The translations under genes were made by a program, and so were the position numbers. DNA of 40,658 nucleotides, taken from assembly GCA_025980665.1 (NCBI GenBank), contig JAICXC010000039.1, positions 1 through 40,658 on the forward strand, read 5' to 3'. The first letter of the stretch is position 1. Each line of letters begins with the position of its first letter. Shown here piece after piece: positions 28,240 through 36,372 of this stretch. The notes under the pieces were generated by a model, which was not told the origin of the DNA, made no database searches, and saw nothing but the letters and a program-made list of their open reading frames with translations. This DNA is from Bryobacteraceae bacterium. GTDB taxonomy: Bacteria > Acidobacteriota > Terriglobia > Bryobacterales > Bryobacteraceae.

Positions 28240-30033
28240 GTGGGTAAGCTTCTGATCGGACTCATGTCGGGCGGCCTATCCGTGGGCGCAATTACCTTGG
28301 ACGAAGCTTATTCGGCCCTGCGCGCCAGGAATTATCCAGAGGCGATCCGGGGATTCGAGGAGGCCGCCAAGCTCGATCCCGCTAAGTCCTCGATCCGCAA
28401 GGATTTGGCATACACGCTCTTGAAAATCGGCGAAACTGAAGCCGCGCGCGATCGGTTCGCGGAAGCGATGGCGCTGGACCCGGCTGACGACCAGGTGGCG
28501 CTCGAATACGCTTTCCTGTGTTACGAGACAAAACAGCAGGTGACCGCGCGGCGCGTGTTCGACCGGCTGCGCAGATCGGGAAATCCGACGGCGTCCGAGG
28601 CATTTGAAAATGTCGACCGGCCCTTGCGCGAAGGGATCTCACGCTGGAAACAGGCGCTGGAACTTTCGCCCGATAATTTCAGCGCGCACGAAGAGCTTGC
28701 CAAGCTGGCCGAACAGCGTGACGATATCGATCTGGCTGTGGAGCAGTATCAAGCAGCCTGGAAGATGCGGCCAGCGCGGCGCGATCTGCTCGTCGACTTG
28801 GGCCGCATGTGGCAGCAGCAGGGCCGTGCCGAGGACGCCCACGCCGCCCTGCTCGCGGCTTCCCGTGGGGCAGAGCCGCGCGTCGCCGAACAAGCCCGCG
28901 AACTCTTGCCGTCGCGCTATCCGTACGTCTATGAATTCGAAAACGCGCTGGTGATCGATCCTTCGAATGACGCTCTGCGCCGCGAGCTCGCGTACTTGCA
29001 TCTCGAAATGGGCAACAAGTCAGTCGCGGAGCAGCAATTGCAGTCCCTACCGCCCACCCCTCAGCCGGTTCCACCGCCGCCGGAAAACAAACCTCCGCCG
29101 AATAACAAGCTGCTCGGCGAACAGAGCCTCGACAAAGGCTTTCTGAACGATGCACTTAAGTATCTGCACGCGGCCCACGAAAACGATGCCATGGATTTTG
29201 AGGTGATGCTGAAACTGGGCTGGGCATACAATCTTCTCAAAGACGACCGCGAAGCGGTGCGCTGGTTCAGCCTCGCTCGCTATAGCCCGGATGGGAAAAC
29301 CGCAGCGGAGGCATCCCAAGCTTACGGGAATCTGAACCCGTCCCTGAGACTCTTACGGACCACCGTATGGGTGTTCCCGACCATCTCGACGCGTTGGCGG
29401 GATACCTTCGTCTATGGGCAAGCGAAAACCGAACTGCGGCTCGCGTTTCCCGTTCATCCTTACCTGAGCCTGCGCTTCATTGGCGACGGCCGGGGTGCCG
29501 TGCGCTTGGGTGCCAACATCTCCCCACAGAATCTTTCCGAAAGCAGCGTGATCGTCGGCGCGGGCTTGGCGAGCACCCCATGGCGCGGCCTGATGGCTTG
29601 GTTTGAAGCCGGCGAAGCTCTACGTTACCTGATCCCGCACGGTGAATCTGGCCGAGCCCTGCCGGATTATCGGGGAGGAATTTCTTACGCGAAGTCCTTC
29701 CGCGGGCCTCACCGCCTTTTCACGGAAACCAATGACGACGGTGTGTTCATCAGCCGCTTCGGCAACGATAGTCTGCTGTATTCGCAGAACCGCACCGGCC
29801 GGACCTTCGGTGAGAACGTCCAGGTTTACTGGAATTGGAATGCCACCGTCGATGCCACCGGTGAGTATTGGGCCAACACGGTGGAGACGGGTCCGGGGGT
29901 ACGTTTTCGGCTAAACCCGCTGCAGTTCACAGTCAATTTTCTCCGCGGGGCGTACCTGGTGAACGAATCTAATCCGTATCGTCCTAACTTTAACGATGTG
30001 CGCATCGGAGTCTGGTATGCGTTCACCCGGTAA
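28240..30033 (+). CDS. TPR protein with C-terminal beta-barrel-like domain (NfrA/PgaA-like)
   Basis: A 597-residue protein. A hydrophobic start (KLLIGLMSGGLSVGA) may be an export signal. Residues about 20-275 hold tandem tetratricopeptide repeats (for example YPEAIRGFEEAAKLDPAKSS and the repeats that follow); a Pro-rich linker (about 268-288, PPTPQPVPPPPENKPPP) leads to one more TPR pair. From about 370 the sequence changes to alternating polar/aromatic strands ending with an aromatic residue near the C-terminus (GVWYAFTR), as in outer-membrane barrels. The segment FISRFGNDSLLYSQNRTGRT recalls the C-terminal domain of NfrA-type proteins. TPR plus barrel is the plan of exopolysaccharide exporters such as PgaA. 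The start is GTG at 28240, without a clear ribosome site. The next gene, coding a GHL10-like secreted protein, begins one base after its stop. Confidence 0.75.
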   Translation: MGKLLIGLMSGGLSVGAITLDEAYSALRARNYPEAIRGFEEAAKLDPAKSSIRKDLAYTLLKIGETEAARDRFAEAMALDPADDQVALEYAFLCYETKQQVTARRVFDRLRRSGNPTASEAFENVDRPLREGISRWKQALELSPDNFSAHEELAKLAEQRDDIDLAVEQYQAAWKMRPARRDLLVDLGRMWQQQGRAEDAHAALLAASRGAEPRVAEQARELLPSRYPYVYEFENALVIDPSNDALRRELAYLHLEMGNKSVAEQQLQSLPPTPQPVPPPPENKPPPNNKLLGEQSLDKGFLNDALKYLHAAHENDAMDFEVMLKLGWAYNLLKDDREAVRWFSLARYSPDGKTAAEASQAYGNLNPSLRLLRTTVWVFPTISTRWRDTFVYGQAKTELRLAFPVHPYLSLRFIGDGRGAVRLGANISPQNLSESSVIVGAGLASTPWRGLMAWFEAGEALRYLIPHGESGRALPDYRGGISYAKSFRGPHRLFTETNDDGVFISRFGNDSLLYSQNRTGRTFGENVQVYWNWNATVDATGEYWANTVETGPGVRFRLNPLQFTVNFLRGAYLVNESNPYRPNFNDVRIGVWYAFTR

Positions 30034-30034
30034 T

Positions 30035-32044
30035 ATGTGGCACAGGCCTTCAGCCTGTGTTTTATGTGTTCTGGCAGCTCTGCCGTGCGCCGCCGCGACG
30101 CTCACCTTCCACGTCGCCGGCGACGATCCCGGCGGGTGGCCCGTGATTCTTTCGTCCATCGGCTTGCAGAGTGCCATGGCACAGGGAGACGTCGAGGTAA
30201 TCCCGGCCGGGGTCTCGATAACCGGGGCGGACTGGACCCAGCGCGTCGAACACGGCACGATCCTAATACTGGAAGGCGCTTCGCCTTTAGCGGCTTCCTT
30301 CGGCTTTCGCGCTACAACCCAACACATCTCCGTCCAGAGCGTCGAGGATTTACGTGCGCCGCAGTTGCGCATCATATGGGAACAAGGGGCGGATGTCGCG
30401 GTTTTTGAAACGGGCAAAGAAGTTCAAGTTTTCGCCCGCGAGCGGCATGACAAGGCCCCTCTGGTGGCCGGGTTCCGTCGCGGCGCCGGCGCGGTCTTGT
30501 GGGTGGCGACTTCTCCGGGACCGCATGGCTACGATCGTTTCCCATATCTGCCGCAGGCGCTCGCCGATCTCGGGTTGACGACACCTTTCCGTTCGGCGCA
30601 CCTGTGGGCGTTCTTCGATTCGTCCTACCGCTCGCGGGTCGATTTGGACTACTTCGCGCCGCGCTGGCGGCAGGCCGGAATCGCCGCGTTGCACGTCGCC
30701 GCGTGGCATTACTGGGAGTCCGATCCGCAAGCCGACGAATACTTGCGTCACCTCATCGAAGCCTGCCATCGCAACGCCATCCAGGTCTATGCCTGGATTG
30801 AACTGCCGCATGTCAGTGAACGTTTCTGGGACCAGCATCCGGAGTGGCGCGAGAAAACCGCCCTGCTCCAGGACGCTCAACTCGATTGGCGAAAACTGAT
30901 GAACCTGACCAATCGCGCGGCCTTTAACGAAGTCGCGCGCGGCCTTCGCGGACTGGTGGACCGCTTCGATTGGGATGGCGTGAATCTGGCCGAGCTGTAT
31001 TTCGAATCGCTCGAAGGTCACGACAATCCCGCCCGTTTCACGCCCATGAATAACGATGTGCGAGCCGAATTTCAGGCCGCTTCCGGCATCGATCCTTTGG
31101 AGCTGTTCAACCCAAAATCGCCGCAGTATTACAACACCAGCGCCGATGGGATGGCCCGCTTCCTCGCCTTCCGCGCCGACTTAGCCCGGCGCCAGCAGGC
31201 CGAATGGATCGCGCAGGTGGAAGATATCCGCAAAACCAAATCCTGGCTCGATCTGACGCTGACCCATGTCGACGACCGTTTCGATACCACCATGCGCGAG
31301 AAGATCGGAGCCGATACGTCGAAAACGCTGCCGCTTCTCACCCAGCACGATTTCACGTTTCTGATCGAGGATCCAGCCACGATATGGCACTTGGGTCCCC
31401 AGCGCTATCCTCAGATCGCCGCACGCTACCAGGCGCTTACGCCGCGCACGGAAAAGCTCGCAATCGATATCAATATCGTCGACCGGTATCAGGACGTTTA
31501 TCCCACCAAACAGCAAACTGGCTCCGAGCTGTTTGCGTTGCTGCACGTCGCGGCTGCTGCATTCCCGCGCGTCGCCGTGTATTTCGAAAGCTCGATCTTG
31601 CCGCCGGATTTACCGCTCCTGCCTTCGGCTGCTGCTGCCGTCCAGCGCGCCGAAAGAACCGGAGAAAAGCTTCCGGGTGACAAACTGGTCGTCGAATCGC
31701 GCCAAGGTGTGGGTGCACAGTGGTCCGGTCCCGCGCTGGTCGACGGCCGGCCGTGGCCAGTGGCGTCGGATACCGTCGTCTGGCTTCCGTCTGGCTCGCA
31801 TTCGATCCAGCCGGCCGCTGTGAAACCCGTCTTACGATTGATCGATCTGAACGCCGACCTTCACTCCGCGATGGCTATCGCCAGTGGCATCGAGTTCACC
31901 TACCGCAGCAGCGCCCGCGCTCTGGCGAATTTCGAAACGCTGCCCGCGAGTCTCCAGATTGACGGAATCGAATCGCATCCCGTGACGCTTGGCAACGTGG
32001 TGATGCTGCCACGCGGCCAGCACGTCGTTACCGCGTTGAGATAG
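30035..32044 (+). CDS. Secreted GHL10-like (glycoside-hydrolase-like) protein
   Basis: A 669-residue exported protein. The ATG at 30035 starts a signal peptide (MWHRPSACVLCVLAALPCAA); longer in-frame starts inside the previous gene would place it internally. After an N-terminal domain of about 180 residues comes a TIM-barrel-like region (about 190-500). The pattern YAWIELPHVSERFWDQHPEW followed by LMNLTNRAAFNEVARGLRGL and DRFDWDGVNLAELYFE looks like the GHL10/DUF187 hydrolase-like family: central W..LP, HPEW, and DWDGVN..E with candidate acidic residues. A beta-rich C-terminal part follows. Enzymatic activity is not proven by sequence. The tight link to a TPR/barrel protein recalls the PgaA-PgaB or PelB-PelA pairing of exopolysaccharide export with a glycan-processing enzyme (inference). 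Confidence 0.72.
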   Translation: MWHRPSACVLCVLAALPCAAATLTFHVAGDDPGGWPVILSSIGLQSAMAQGDVEVIPAGVSITGADWTQRVEHGTILILEGASPLAASFGFRATTQHISVQSVEDLRAPQLRIIWEQGADVAVFETGKEVQVFARERHDKAPLVAGFRRGAGAVLWVATSPGPHGYDRFPYLPQALADLGLTTPFRSAHLWAFFDSSYRSRVDLDYFAPRWRQAGIAALHVAAWHYWESDPQADEYLRHLIEACHRNAIQVYAWIELPHVSERFWDQHPEWREKTALLQDAQLDWRKLMNLTNRAAFNEVARGLRGLVDRFDWDGVNLAELYFESLEGHDNPARFTPMNNDVRAEFQAASGIDPLELFNPKSPQYYNTSADGMARFLAFRADLARRQQAEWIAQVEDIRKTKSWLDLTLTHVDDRFDTTMREKIGADTSKTLPLLTQHDFTFLIEDPATIWHLGPQRYPQIAARYQALTPRTEKLAIDINIVDRYQDVYPTKQQTGSELFALLHVAAAAFPRVAVYFESSILPPDLPLLPSAAAAVQRAERTGEKLPGDKLVVESRQGVGAQWSGPALVDGRPWPVASDTVVWLPSGSHSIQPAAVKPVLRLIDLNADLHSAMAIASGIEFTYRSSARALANFETLPASLQIDGIESHPVTLGNVVMLPRGQHVVTALR

Positions 32045-32749
32045 CTATCGGGCCAATTCCCGAGCGTGCTCGAAAACTTTCCGGAGCATCTCCGCCGTCA
32101 GTCTCCCGGTCGACGTATTCTGCTGGCTCGGATGATATGACGCGATTAACTTGGGCAGCCCGGGTGCCGGCGTGTACACGCGATGGTGTCCGAACGGAAA
32201 CGCCGCGAGGCTCTTGATCGCGCCCCGATCCCGCAGAATGCTCAGATAGGTCCGCATCGCGATGCCGCCCAAGGCCACAACCACACGCACCTCTTTCAGC
32301 AGATCCAGTTCGCGCTCGAGATAGGGACGGCAACGGGCCAGTTCCTCGGGCAGCGGTTTGTTATCCGGGGGCGCGCAACGCCCGGCTGCGGCGATGTAGG
32401 CTCCGCGCAACGCCAGGCCATCCTCACGCGAACGGCTCTCGGGCTGCGACGCGAACCCGGTCTCATAAAGGACACGATACAGCAAATCGCCCGAGCTGTC
32501 GCCGGTGAACATGCGGCCCGTGCGATTGGCTCCGTGAGCCCCTGGCGCAAGGCCGATCAAAAGCACCCGCGCGTGTAGATCGCCGAAACCCGGTACCGGT
32601 AGCCCCCAATATTCCCAATCGAGATAGGCGCGCCGCTTCACGCGGGCAACTTCGCCGCCGTAGGTTCGCAGCCGCGGGCACAGCTCGCACGTCACAATCT
32701 GCCGGGTCAGAATTTTGAATGCATCACTCAACATGCCTTTGTACCGCAT
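32045..32749 (-). CDS. Uracil-DNA glycosylase, family 5 (UDGb) type
   Basis: A 234-residue DNA-repair enzyme that removes uracil or other deaminated bases. Motif 1, GLAPGAHGANRTGRMFTGD (66-84), has Ala-His in place of the catalytic Asp/Glu of other families, as in UDGb. The second motif is HPSQQNTSTGRLT (206-218). Cys21, Cys24, Cys125 and Cys140 are placed as the four iron-sulfur ligands of families 4 and 5. The start is ATG at 32749; a second in-frame ATG at 32734 is possible. Its stop codon abuts that of the convergent GHL10-like gene with no base between. Only 12 bp separate it from the divergent gene at 32762, so at least one promoter must lie inside the opposite coding region. Confidence 0.93.
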   Translation of the reverse strand: MRYKGMLSDAFKILTRQIVTCELCPRLRTYGGEVARVKRRAYLDWEYWGLPVPGFGDLHARVLLIGLAPGAHGANRTGRMFTGDSSGDLLYRVLYETGFASQPESRSREDGLALRGAYIAAAGRCAPPDNKPLPEELARCRPYLERELDLLKEVRVVVALGGIAMRTYLSILRDRGAIKSLAAFPFGHHRVYTPAPGLPKLIASYHPSQQNTSTGRLTAEMLRKVFEHARELAR

Positions 32750-32761
32750 AATGAAAAGCGA

Positions 32762-33481
32762 ATGCAGGCAAAGGGGTTTCGATCGCCCGAAGTTATCTTG
32801 ATGGTGGTTGCCGGGGTAGCAGTCGCGATCCTGGGACCTTATGCGCTCTATCAGCTATCGCCGCACGCTCCACGAGTGTCCACCGCGGAAACGAAATCAG
32901 GCCCGCCCGGCATCGATTTGGACGTCACGGAACTCGACACGCTCCCGGATGCGCTTCGCGAAGGCGCCACGTTGCTGATGACCACCGAAACGCCCGAGCC
33001 ACCAGAGGCGATCGCGAATCTCGCCGTGGCCAGCGGAGAGAATGTCCTCCGTCCGGTATCGGAGGCGGTGGAAGAGACCCAGCCGGTTTTGTACTGGTCG
33101 GCCGCTTTTGGCGAACCGCCCTATGCAGTATCCATAACCGAGGAGCACGGCCAAGTCATCGCTCGGGCCCAGGGGATTCAGAATACTTCCTGGATGGTGC
33201 TCACTCCGCTGCACCGTGGCGGTCAGTATACCTGGCAGGTAAACTCGGCAGGCGCGACCGAGCAGGCGTCGTTCCGCGTTCTCGATGACGGTCAAGAAAT
33301 GCTATGGCGCGCCATGCTCGCGGCGCACAAGGATTCTCACCTGATCATCGGCTTGGTCGCGCAACAATTGGGAATGCTGGCGATCGCCGAGCGCGAGTAT
33401 ACCGCCCTGACTAAAGCTTTCCCCGATTCAAATACCGCCGCGCTGCTGCTTAATAATGTGGGCGAACTACGCAATCGCTAA
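32762..33481 (+). CDS. Membrane-anchored protein of unknown function
   Basis: A 239-residue protein with one N-terminal membrane segment (about 10-32, ILMVVAGVAVAILGPYALYQL). An acidic, Pro/Glu-rich stretch (about 40-105) follows, then a beta-rich part with YTWQVNSAG resembling an Fn3-like strand pair (about 105-180), and a helical end (about 180-235) that looks like one or two TPR-type helices (IAEREYTALTKAFPDSNTAA). I recognise no named family. It may be a periplasmic adaptor. The start is ATG at 32762, 12 bp from the start of the divergent glycosylase gene. Confidence 0.65.
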   Translation: MQAKGFRSPEVILMVVAGVAVAILGPYALYQLSPHAPRVSTAETKSGPPGIDLDVTELDTLPDALREGATLLMTTETPEPPEAIANLAVASGENVLRPVSEAVEETQPVLYWSAAFGEPPYAVSITEEHGQVIARAQGIQNTSWMVLTPLHRGGQYTWQVNSAGATEQASFRVLDDGQEMLWRAMLAAHKDSHLIIGLVAQQLGMLAIAEREYTALTKAFPDSNTAALLLNNVGELRNR

Positions 33482-33495
33482 AGCGTGAGATGCTT

Positions 33496-33729
33496 CTAGG
33501 CGGTCGCGACAGGCGCCGCTTTCTTGCGAGTGCTGCGGCGCTTTTCCACCGGAGGCGTCCGGTCGCTTTTCTTCAGGTTGGGGAGGACGATCGATAAAAC
33601 GAACTTCTTTTCCCCGTGGTCGTCCCACTTGATTACGATATATTCCTCGTTACAGGACAGCACGCTACCCAGGCCGAACTTGGCGTGTTCTACTTGGGCG
33701 CCTTGTGCGAAGGCTGGTTTAGTGGCCAT
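33496..33729 (-). CDS. Small stand-alone Tudor/SH3-like protein with basic tail
   Basis: A 77-residue protein. Residues 10-53 (GAQVEHAKFGLGSVLS, then IVIKWDDHGEKKFVLSIVLP) look like the Tudor-like C-terminal domain of UvrD/PcrA helicases, which has the same hydrophobic-KFG-G-V-S...DDxGxKKF pattern and contacts RNA polymerase. The tail (54-72, KKSDRTPPVEKRRSTRKK) is strongly basic and could bind nucleic acid. No helicase gene is adjacent. The start is ATG at 33729, preceded by AAGAGGA four bases away, a good ribosome site. A role in transcription or repair is inference; a real gene is likely. Confidence 0.72.
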   Translation of the reverse strand: MATKPAFAQGAQVEHAKFGLGSVLSCNEEYIVIKWDDHGEKKFVLSIVLPNLKKSDRTPPVEKRRSTRKKAAPVATA

Positions 33730-33768
33730 TTTTCCTCTTAATATATTGTAACAAAGGCAAGAAATAGC

Positions 33769-33802
33769 GGTAGCGGGTCAGTTTTGCAACTGGCCCGCTA
33801 CC
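33769..33802 (-). terminator. Strong stem-loop, probable terminator of the secreted-protein gene
   Basis: GGTAGCGGGTCAGTT (33769-33783) pairs with AACTGGCCCGCTACC (33788-33802) over 15 positions with a single non-Watson-Crick pair and a TTGC loop. It lies 33 bp after the stop of the minus-strand secreted-protein gene and before the Tudor-like gene. On the minus strand the 3' side is T-rich (GCTATTTCTTGCCTTTG) but not a pure U-tract. Confidence 0.6.
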
Positions 33803-33835
33803 CTAAATTAGCCGCCTTAAAAGCTTACTGTTCTT

Positions 33836-34861
33836 CTACTTCGGCCGCGCTCTCGATGGAGCCCGCGAGCGCTTCACGCTGGGCCGTAAAGCCGCCTTAG
33901 CCACGGAACTCGAGCCGGACGGGGCGTTGTCATAGGCAACTTGCAAGGTGGCCACGGCCCTCACATTTGCCTGGAGCGCTAAAACTTGTGAATAATTCGA
34001 CCCGCCGTCGATGAGGACTTTGAAGATGCCCGAAGGCAACTGCGACTTAACAATGTTCGATAGAAGATCGCCGTATGTGCCATATTCCGCAATCGCAGGT
34101 GTTGTGCCTATCCCCACCTGGGCCCCAGTGCTGTCGTAAACCCGGACTGTGTAGATCGTGGCTACTGTTGATGGTGCGTTTGGCGCGGGTATGTTGAAAA
34201 TCACCAACGACATCTTGTGCGCACCTCCGTCGTCAACGCCCTCCGTCGACCATTGGGTCCATTGGTTGCCGTCCCACGAGATGGGCACGCTCAGCGAAAT
34301 GGTCGGCGGCGCCGAATAGATCAACTGAGGCAGCGCGGTGCCGCAGGTGATCGCGTCAGCACAGTACAAGACCACGTATACCGAGCCGGTAATCTGGGCT
34401 GTGTAGCTCGGAGCGCCGCCGGGAGCGCCGAGTAAATCGACCTCCGCCGGCTGGTTCGCGGACAAGACAAAGTTCACGTCATTGCCGGAGGCCGCGCCGT
34501 TGGGAGACGTCGTGTCCAAACTCAGGTTGTTTCCACTCAAGTCGTAGAACGAATAATCGACGCCGATGGCGCCCGACGCCGATACGCCAGTCTGGGATGC
34601 GGGACCAGCCACCCGGATCGAAGTAACGTAACCCCCGCCCGCGGCGAGCCAGATAAAATTCCCGGTGGCTTCGCAGACATAGCCGGTTCCCCCTGATGGG
34701 AGCGAAATCGTATAGTTAAAGGGCTGGCTTTGCCCGCCTGAGCAGTCCAGATTTGGATCGGTGGACCAGTACTGCGCTCCCGTAGTCGGTGGTTGGGTTT
34801 GACCGTGCAGCGCGACAGCGGCCAGAGCGATCAATCCGAAAAAATGACACGATTTTATCAC
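33836..34861 (-). CDS. Secreted protein of unknown function
   Basis: A 341-residue exported protein: signal peptide MIKSCHFFGLIALAAVALHG with cleavage near residue 20, then a beta-rich, Gly/Ser/Thr-rich body typical of extracytoplasmic adhesin-like or pre-peptidase-like proteins. Two cysteines near the mature N-terminus and a further pair in YCADAITCG could form disulfides. The last 25 residues are basic (KAALRPSVKRSRAPSRARPK), unusual for a secreted protein. I do not recognise a family. The start is ATG at 34861, with TCTCCTCC on the plus strand a few bases away giving GGAGGAGA as ribosome site. A stem-loop follows the stop codon. Confidence 0.75.
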   Translation of the reverse strand: MIKSCHFFGLIALAAVALHGQTQPPTTGAQYWSTDPNLDCSGGQSQPFNYTISLPSGGTGYVCEATGNFIWLAAGGGYVTSIRVAGPASQTGVSASGAIGVDYSFYDLSGNNLSLDTTSPNGAASGNDVNFVLSANQPAEVDLLGAPGGAPSYTAQITGSVYVVLYCADAITCGTALPQLIYSAPPTISLSVPISWDGNQWTQWSTEGVDDGGAHKMSLVIFNIPAPNAPSTVATIYTVRVYDSTGAQVGIGTTPAIAEYGTYGDLLSNIVKSQLPSGIFKVLIDGGSNYSQVLALQANVRAVATLQVAYDNAPSGSSSVAKAALRPSVKRSRAPSRARPK

Positions 34862-35026
34862 GGGACGACGTCTCCTCCTCTACTCACTGTACGACGCGAA
34901 ATGGCCAAACCGGGGTACATCCACTTCACCACACGTAGAATCAGCGGCTTAGATTTATTGGAACTCGCCATACGGAGCCGGTGTCTATTGCCTTGACGGG
35001 TAGCAGTAGAATTGGACTGGGTAGCT

Positions 35027-35731
35027 ATGGCCGACACCAGCGTTGGGTTCCAATTCGAATGCAGGACGGAGACGTTTTCGCCGCCAGCGGCGCATGAAGA
35101 AGACGCGGCGCTGATTGCGGGATTACGCTCAGGTGACGAGTGCGCCTATGAGATCCTCATTCAGCGTTTTGAGCAACCGGTTTATAACCTGGTCAGCCGG
35201 CTGGTGGACGATCCTGGCGATGCCGCCGACGTAGCCCAAGAAGTTTTCTTGAAAGTGTTTCGTAAAGTGGGCGGTTTTCGCTCCGAGAGTTCTTTGAAAA
35301 CCTGGATCTACCGCATCGCGGTCAATGAGGCGCGCAACCAGCGCCGCTGGTTTATCCGGCACCGCGGGAAAGAGACTGCCCTGGAGTCTGAAACGGACGC
35401 GCAGGGTCCCCAGGACTGGCTGTCTGATCCTGGAAGAAGCCCCTACCAGACGGCCGTGGACCAGGAAACCCACGCGTTGATCGAATCGGCGCTACAGAAC
35501 GTGAATGCCAATTATCGAGCAGCCCTGGTGCTGCGGGAAGTTGAGGGTTTGAGTTACGAAGAGATCTCCGAAGTTCTGGAGGTTTCGCTCGGAACAGTGA
35601 AGTCCCGAATCCTGAGGGGACGGGAATCGCTGCGTAAACATCTGGTGGACAGGCTAGGCAAAACTCCGGCCGTGGAGTTGCCTTTAGCGCTCGAAGCACA
35701 GATCGGAACACAAGGGAGTGATGCGGTATGA
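35027..35731 (+). CDS. ECF RNA polymerase sigma factor (RpoE-like)
   Basis: A 234-residue sigma-70-family protein. Region 2: LIAGLRSGDECAYEILIQRF to DAADVAQEVFLKVFRKVGGF and SSLKTWIYRIAVNEARNQRR. Region 4: ALVLREVEGLSYEEISEVL then GTVKSRILRGRESLRKHL, a helix-turn-helix for the -35 element. No region 1 or 3, hence ECF type. I chose ATG at 35027; an in-frame TTG at 35012 would add five residues, and neither has a clear ribosome site. Its TGA overlaps the ATG of the next gene (ATGA), a membrane protein with the topology of an anti-sigma factor, so that protein probably controls it. The regulon is unknown. Confidence 0.93.
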   Translation: MADTSVGFQFECRTETFSPPAAHEEDAALIAGLRSGDECAYEILIQRFEQPVYNLVSRLVDDPGDAADVAQEVFLKVFRKVGGFRSESSLKTWIYRIAVNEARNQRRWFIRHRGKETALESETDAQGPQDWLSDPGRSPYQTAVDQETHALIESALQNVNANYRAALVLREVEGLSYEEISEVLEVSLGTVKSRILRGRESLRKHLVDRLGKTPAVELPLALEAQIGTQGSDAV

Positions 35732-36372
35732 AGCGTGAAATCCAGGACGAACACGTGACCCATGACCGGGTCGTGATGAGCTTGCGGAACCTTCCGCTAT
35801 GCGTGCCGCCCGTTGGACTGACCACCTCCTTGCGGGTGATCGCCTCGCGGGAGCGGCAGCGGCTCATCGAAAATCGCAGTTTCGGTCAGATTTTTGTTTC
35901 ATGGGTCGACCGGACGCGTTTCATGCTGCGAGACATGCTCCGCCCCCTGATGTTGCCCGCCACGGGCGGCATCTTTTCGGCCGTCGTACTGTTTAGTATG
36001 TGGGTAGTTCCCACCTATCCTATGCCGGCCAAGATGGTCCCCGACATCCCCACTAACCTTACAACCTCGGTAGATGTGGTCGACGTGGTGAAAAGCTCCG
36101 CGGGCGTGGGGCTAAGAGACAGCGTCCTGGTGGATGTGGAAGTGGACGATCAGGGCCATTTTGTGGATTATCAGGTGGTTAGCGGCGCATCCGCCGTATC
36201 CGACCCCACCACCCGTCGTCGGGTGGAGAATCTGCTCTATTTCACTAAATTCGCTCCTGCGACTGCCTTCGGAATGCCCATGGCCGGCAAAGCCCGGGTG
36301 TTGTTGCTGCCCAGCCCCTGGATTTTCAATGTCGGCCGTTCCGACTGGCCTGGGATTTACGTAAAAGGCTAA
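35728..36372 (+). CDS. Single-pass membrane protein coupled to the ECF sigma factor (candidate anti-sigma)
   Basis: A 214-residue protein: about 70 N-terminal residues with many charges, one membrane helix (about 72-96, LRPLMLPATGGIFSAVVLFSM and on), then an exported C-terminal domain (about 100-214) with DSVLVDVEVDDQGHFVDYQV resembling the TonB C-terminal-like fold (strand with a VDDQG turn). The topology is right for a membrane anti-sigma factor, but the HxxxCxxC zinc motif of the usual ZAS domain is missing. Start ATG overlaps the sigma stop codon (ATGA), so synthesis is coupled. The anti-sigma role is inferred from position and topology. The rsmA gene begins at the next base after its stop. 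Confidence 0.7.
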   Translation: MKREIQDEHVTHDRVVMSLRNLPLCVPPVGLTTSLRVIASRERQRLIENRSFGQIFVSWVDRTRFMLRDMLRPLMLPATGGIFSAVVLFSMWVVPTYPMPAKMVPDIPTNLTTSVDVVDVVKSSAGVGLRDSVLVDVEVDDQGHFVDYQVVSGASAVSDPTTRRRVENLLYFTKFAPATAFGMPMAGKARVLLLPSPWIFNVGRSDWPGIYVKG

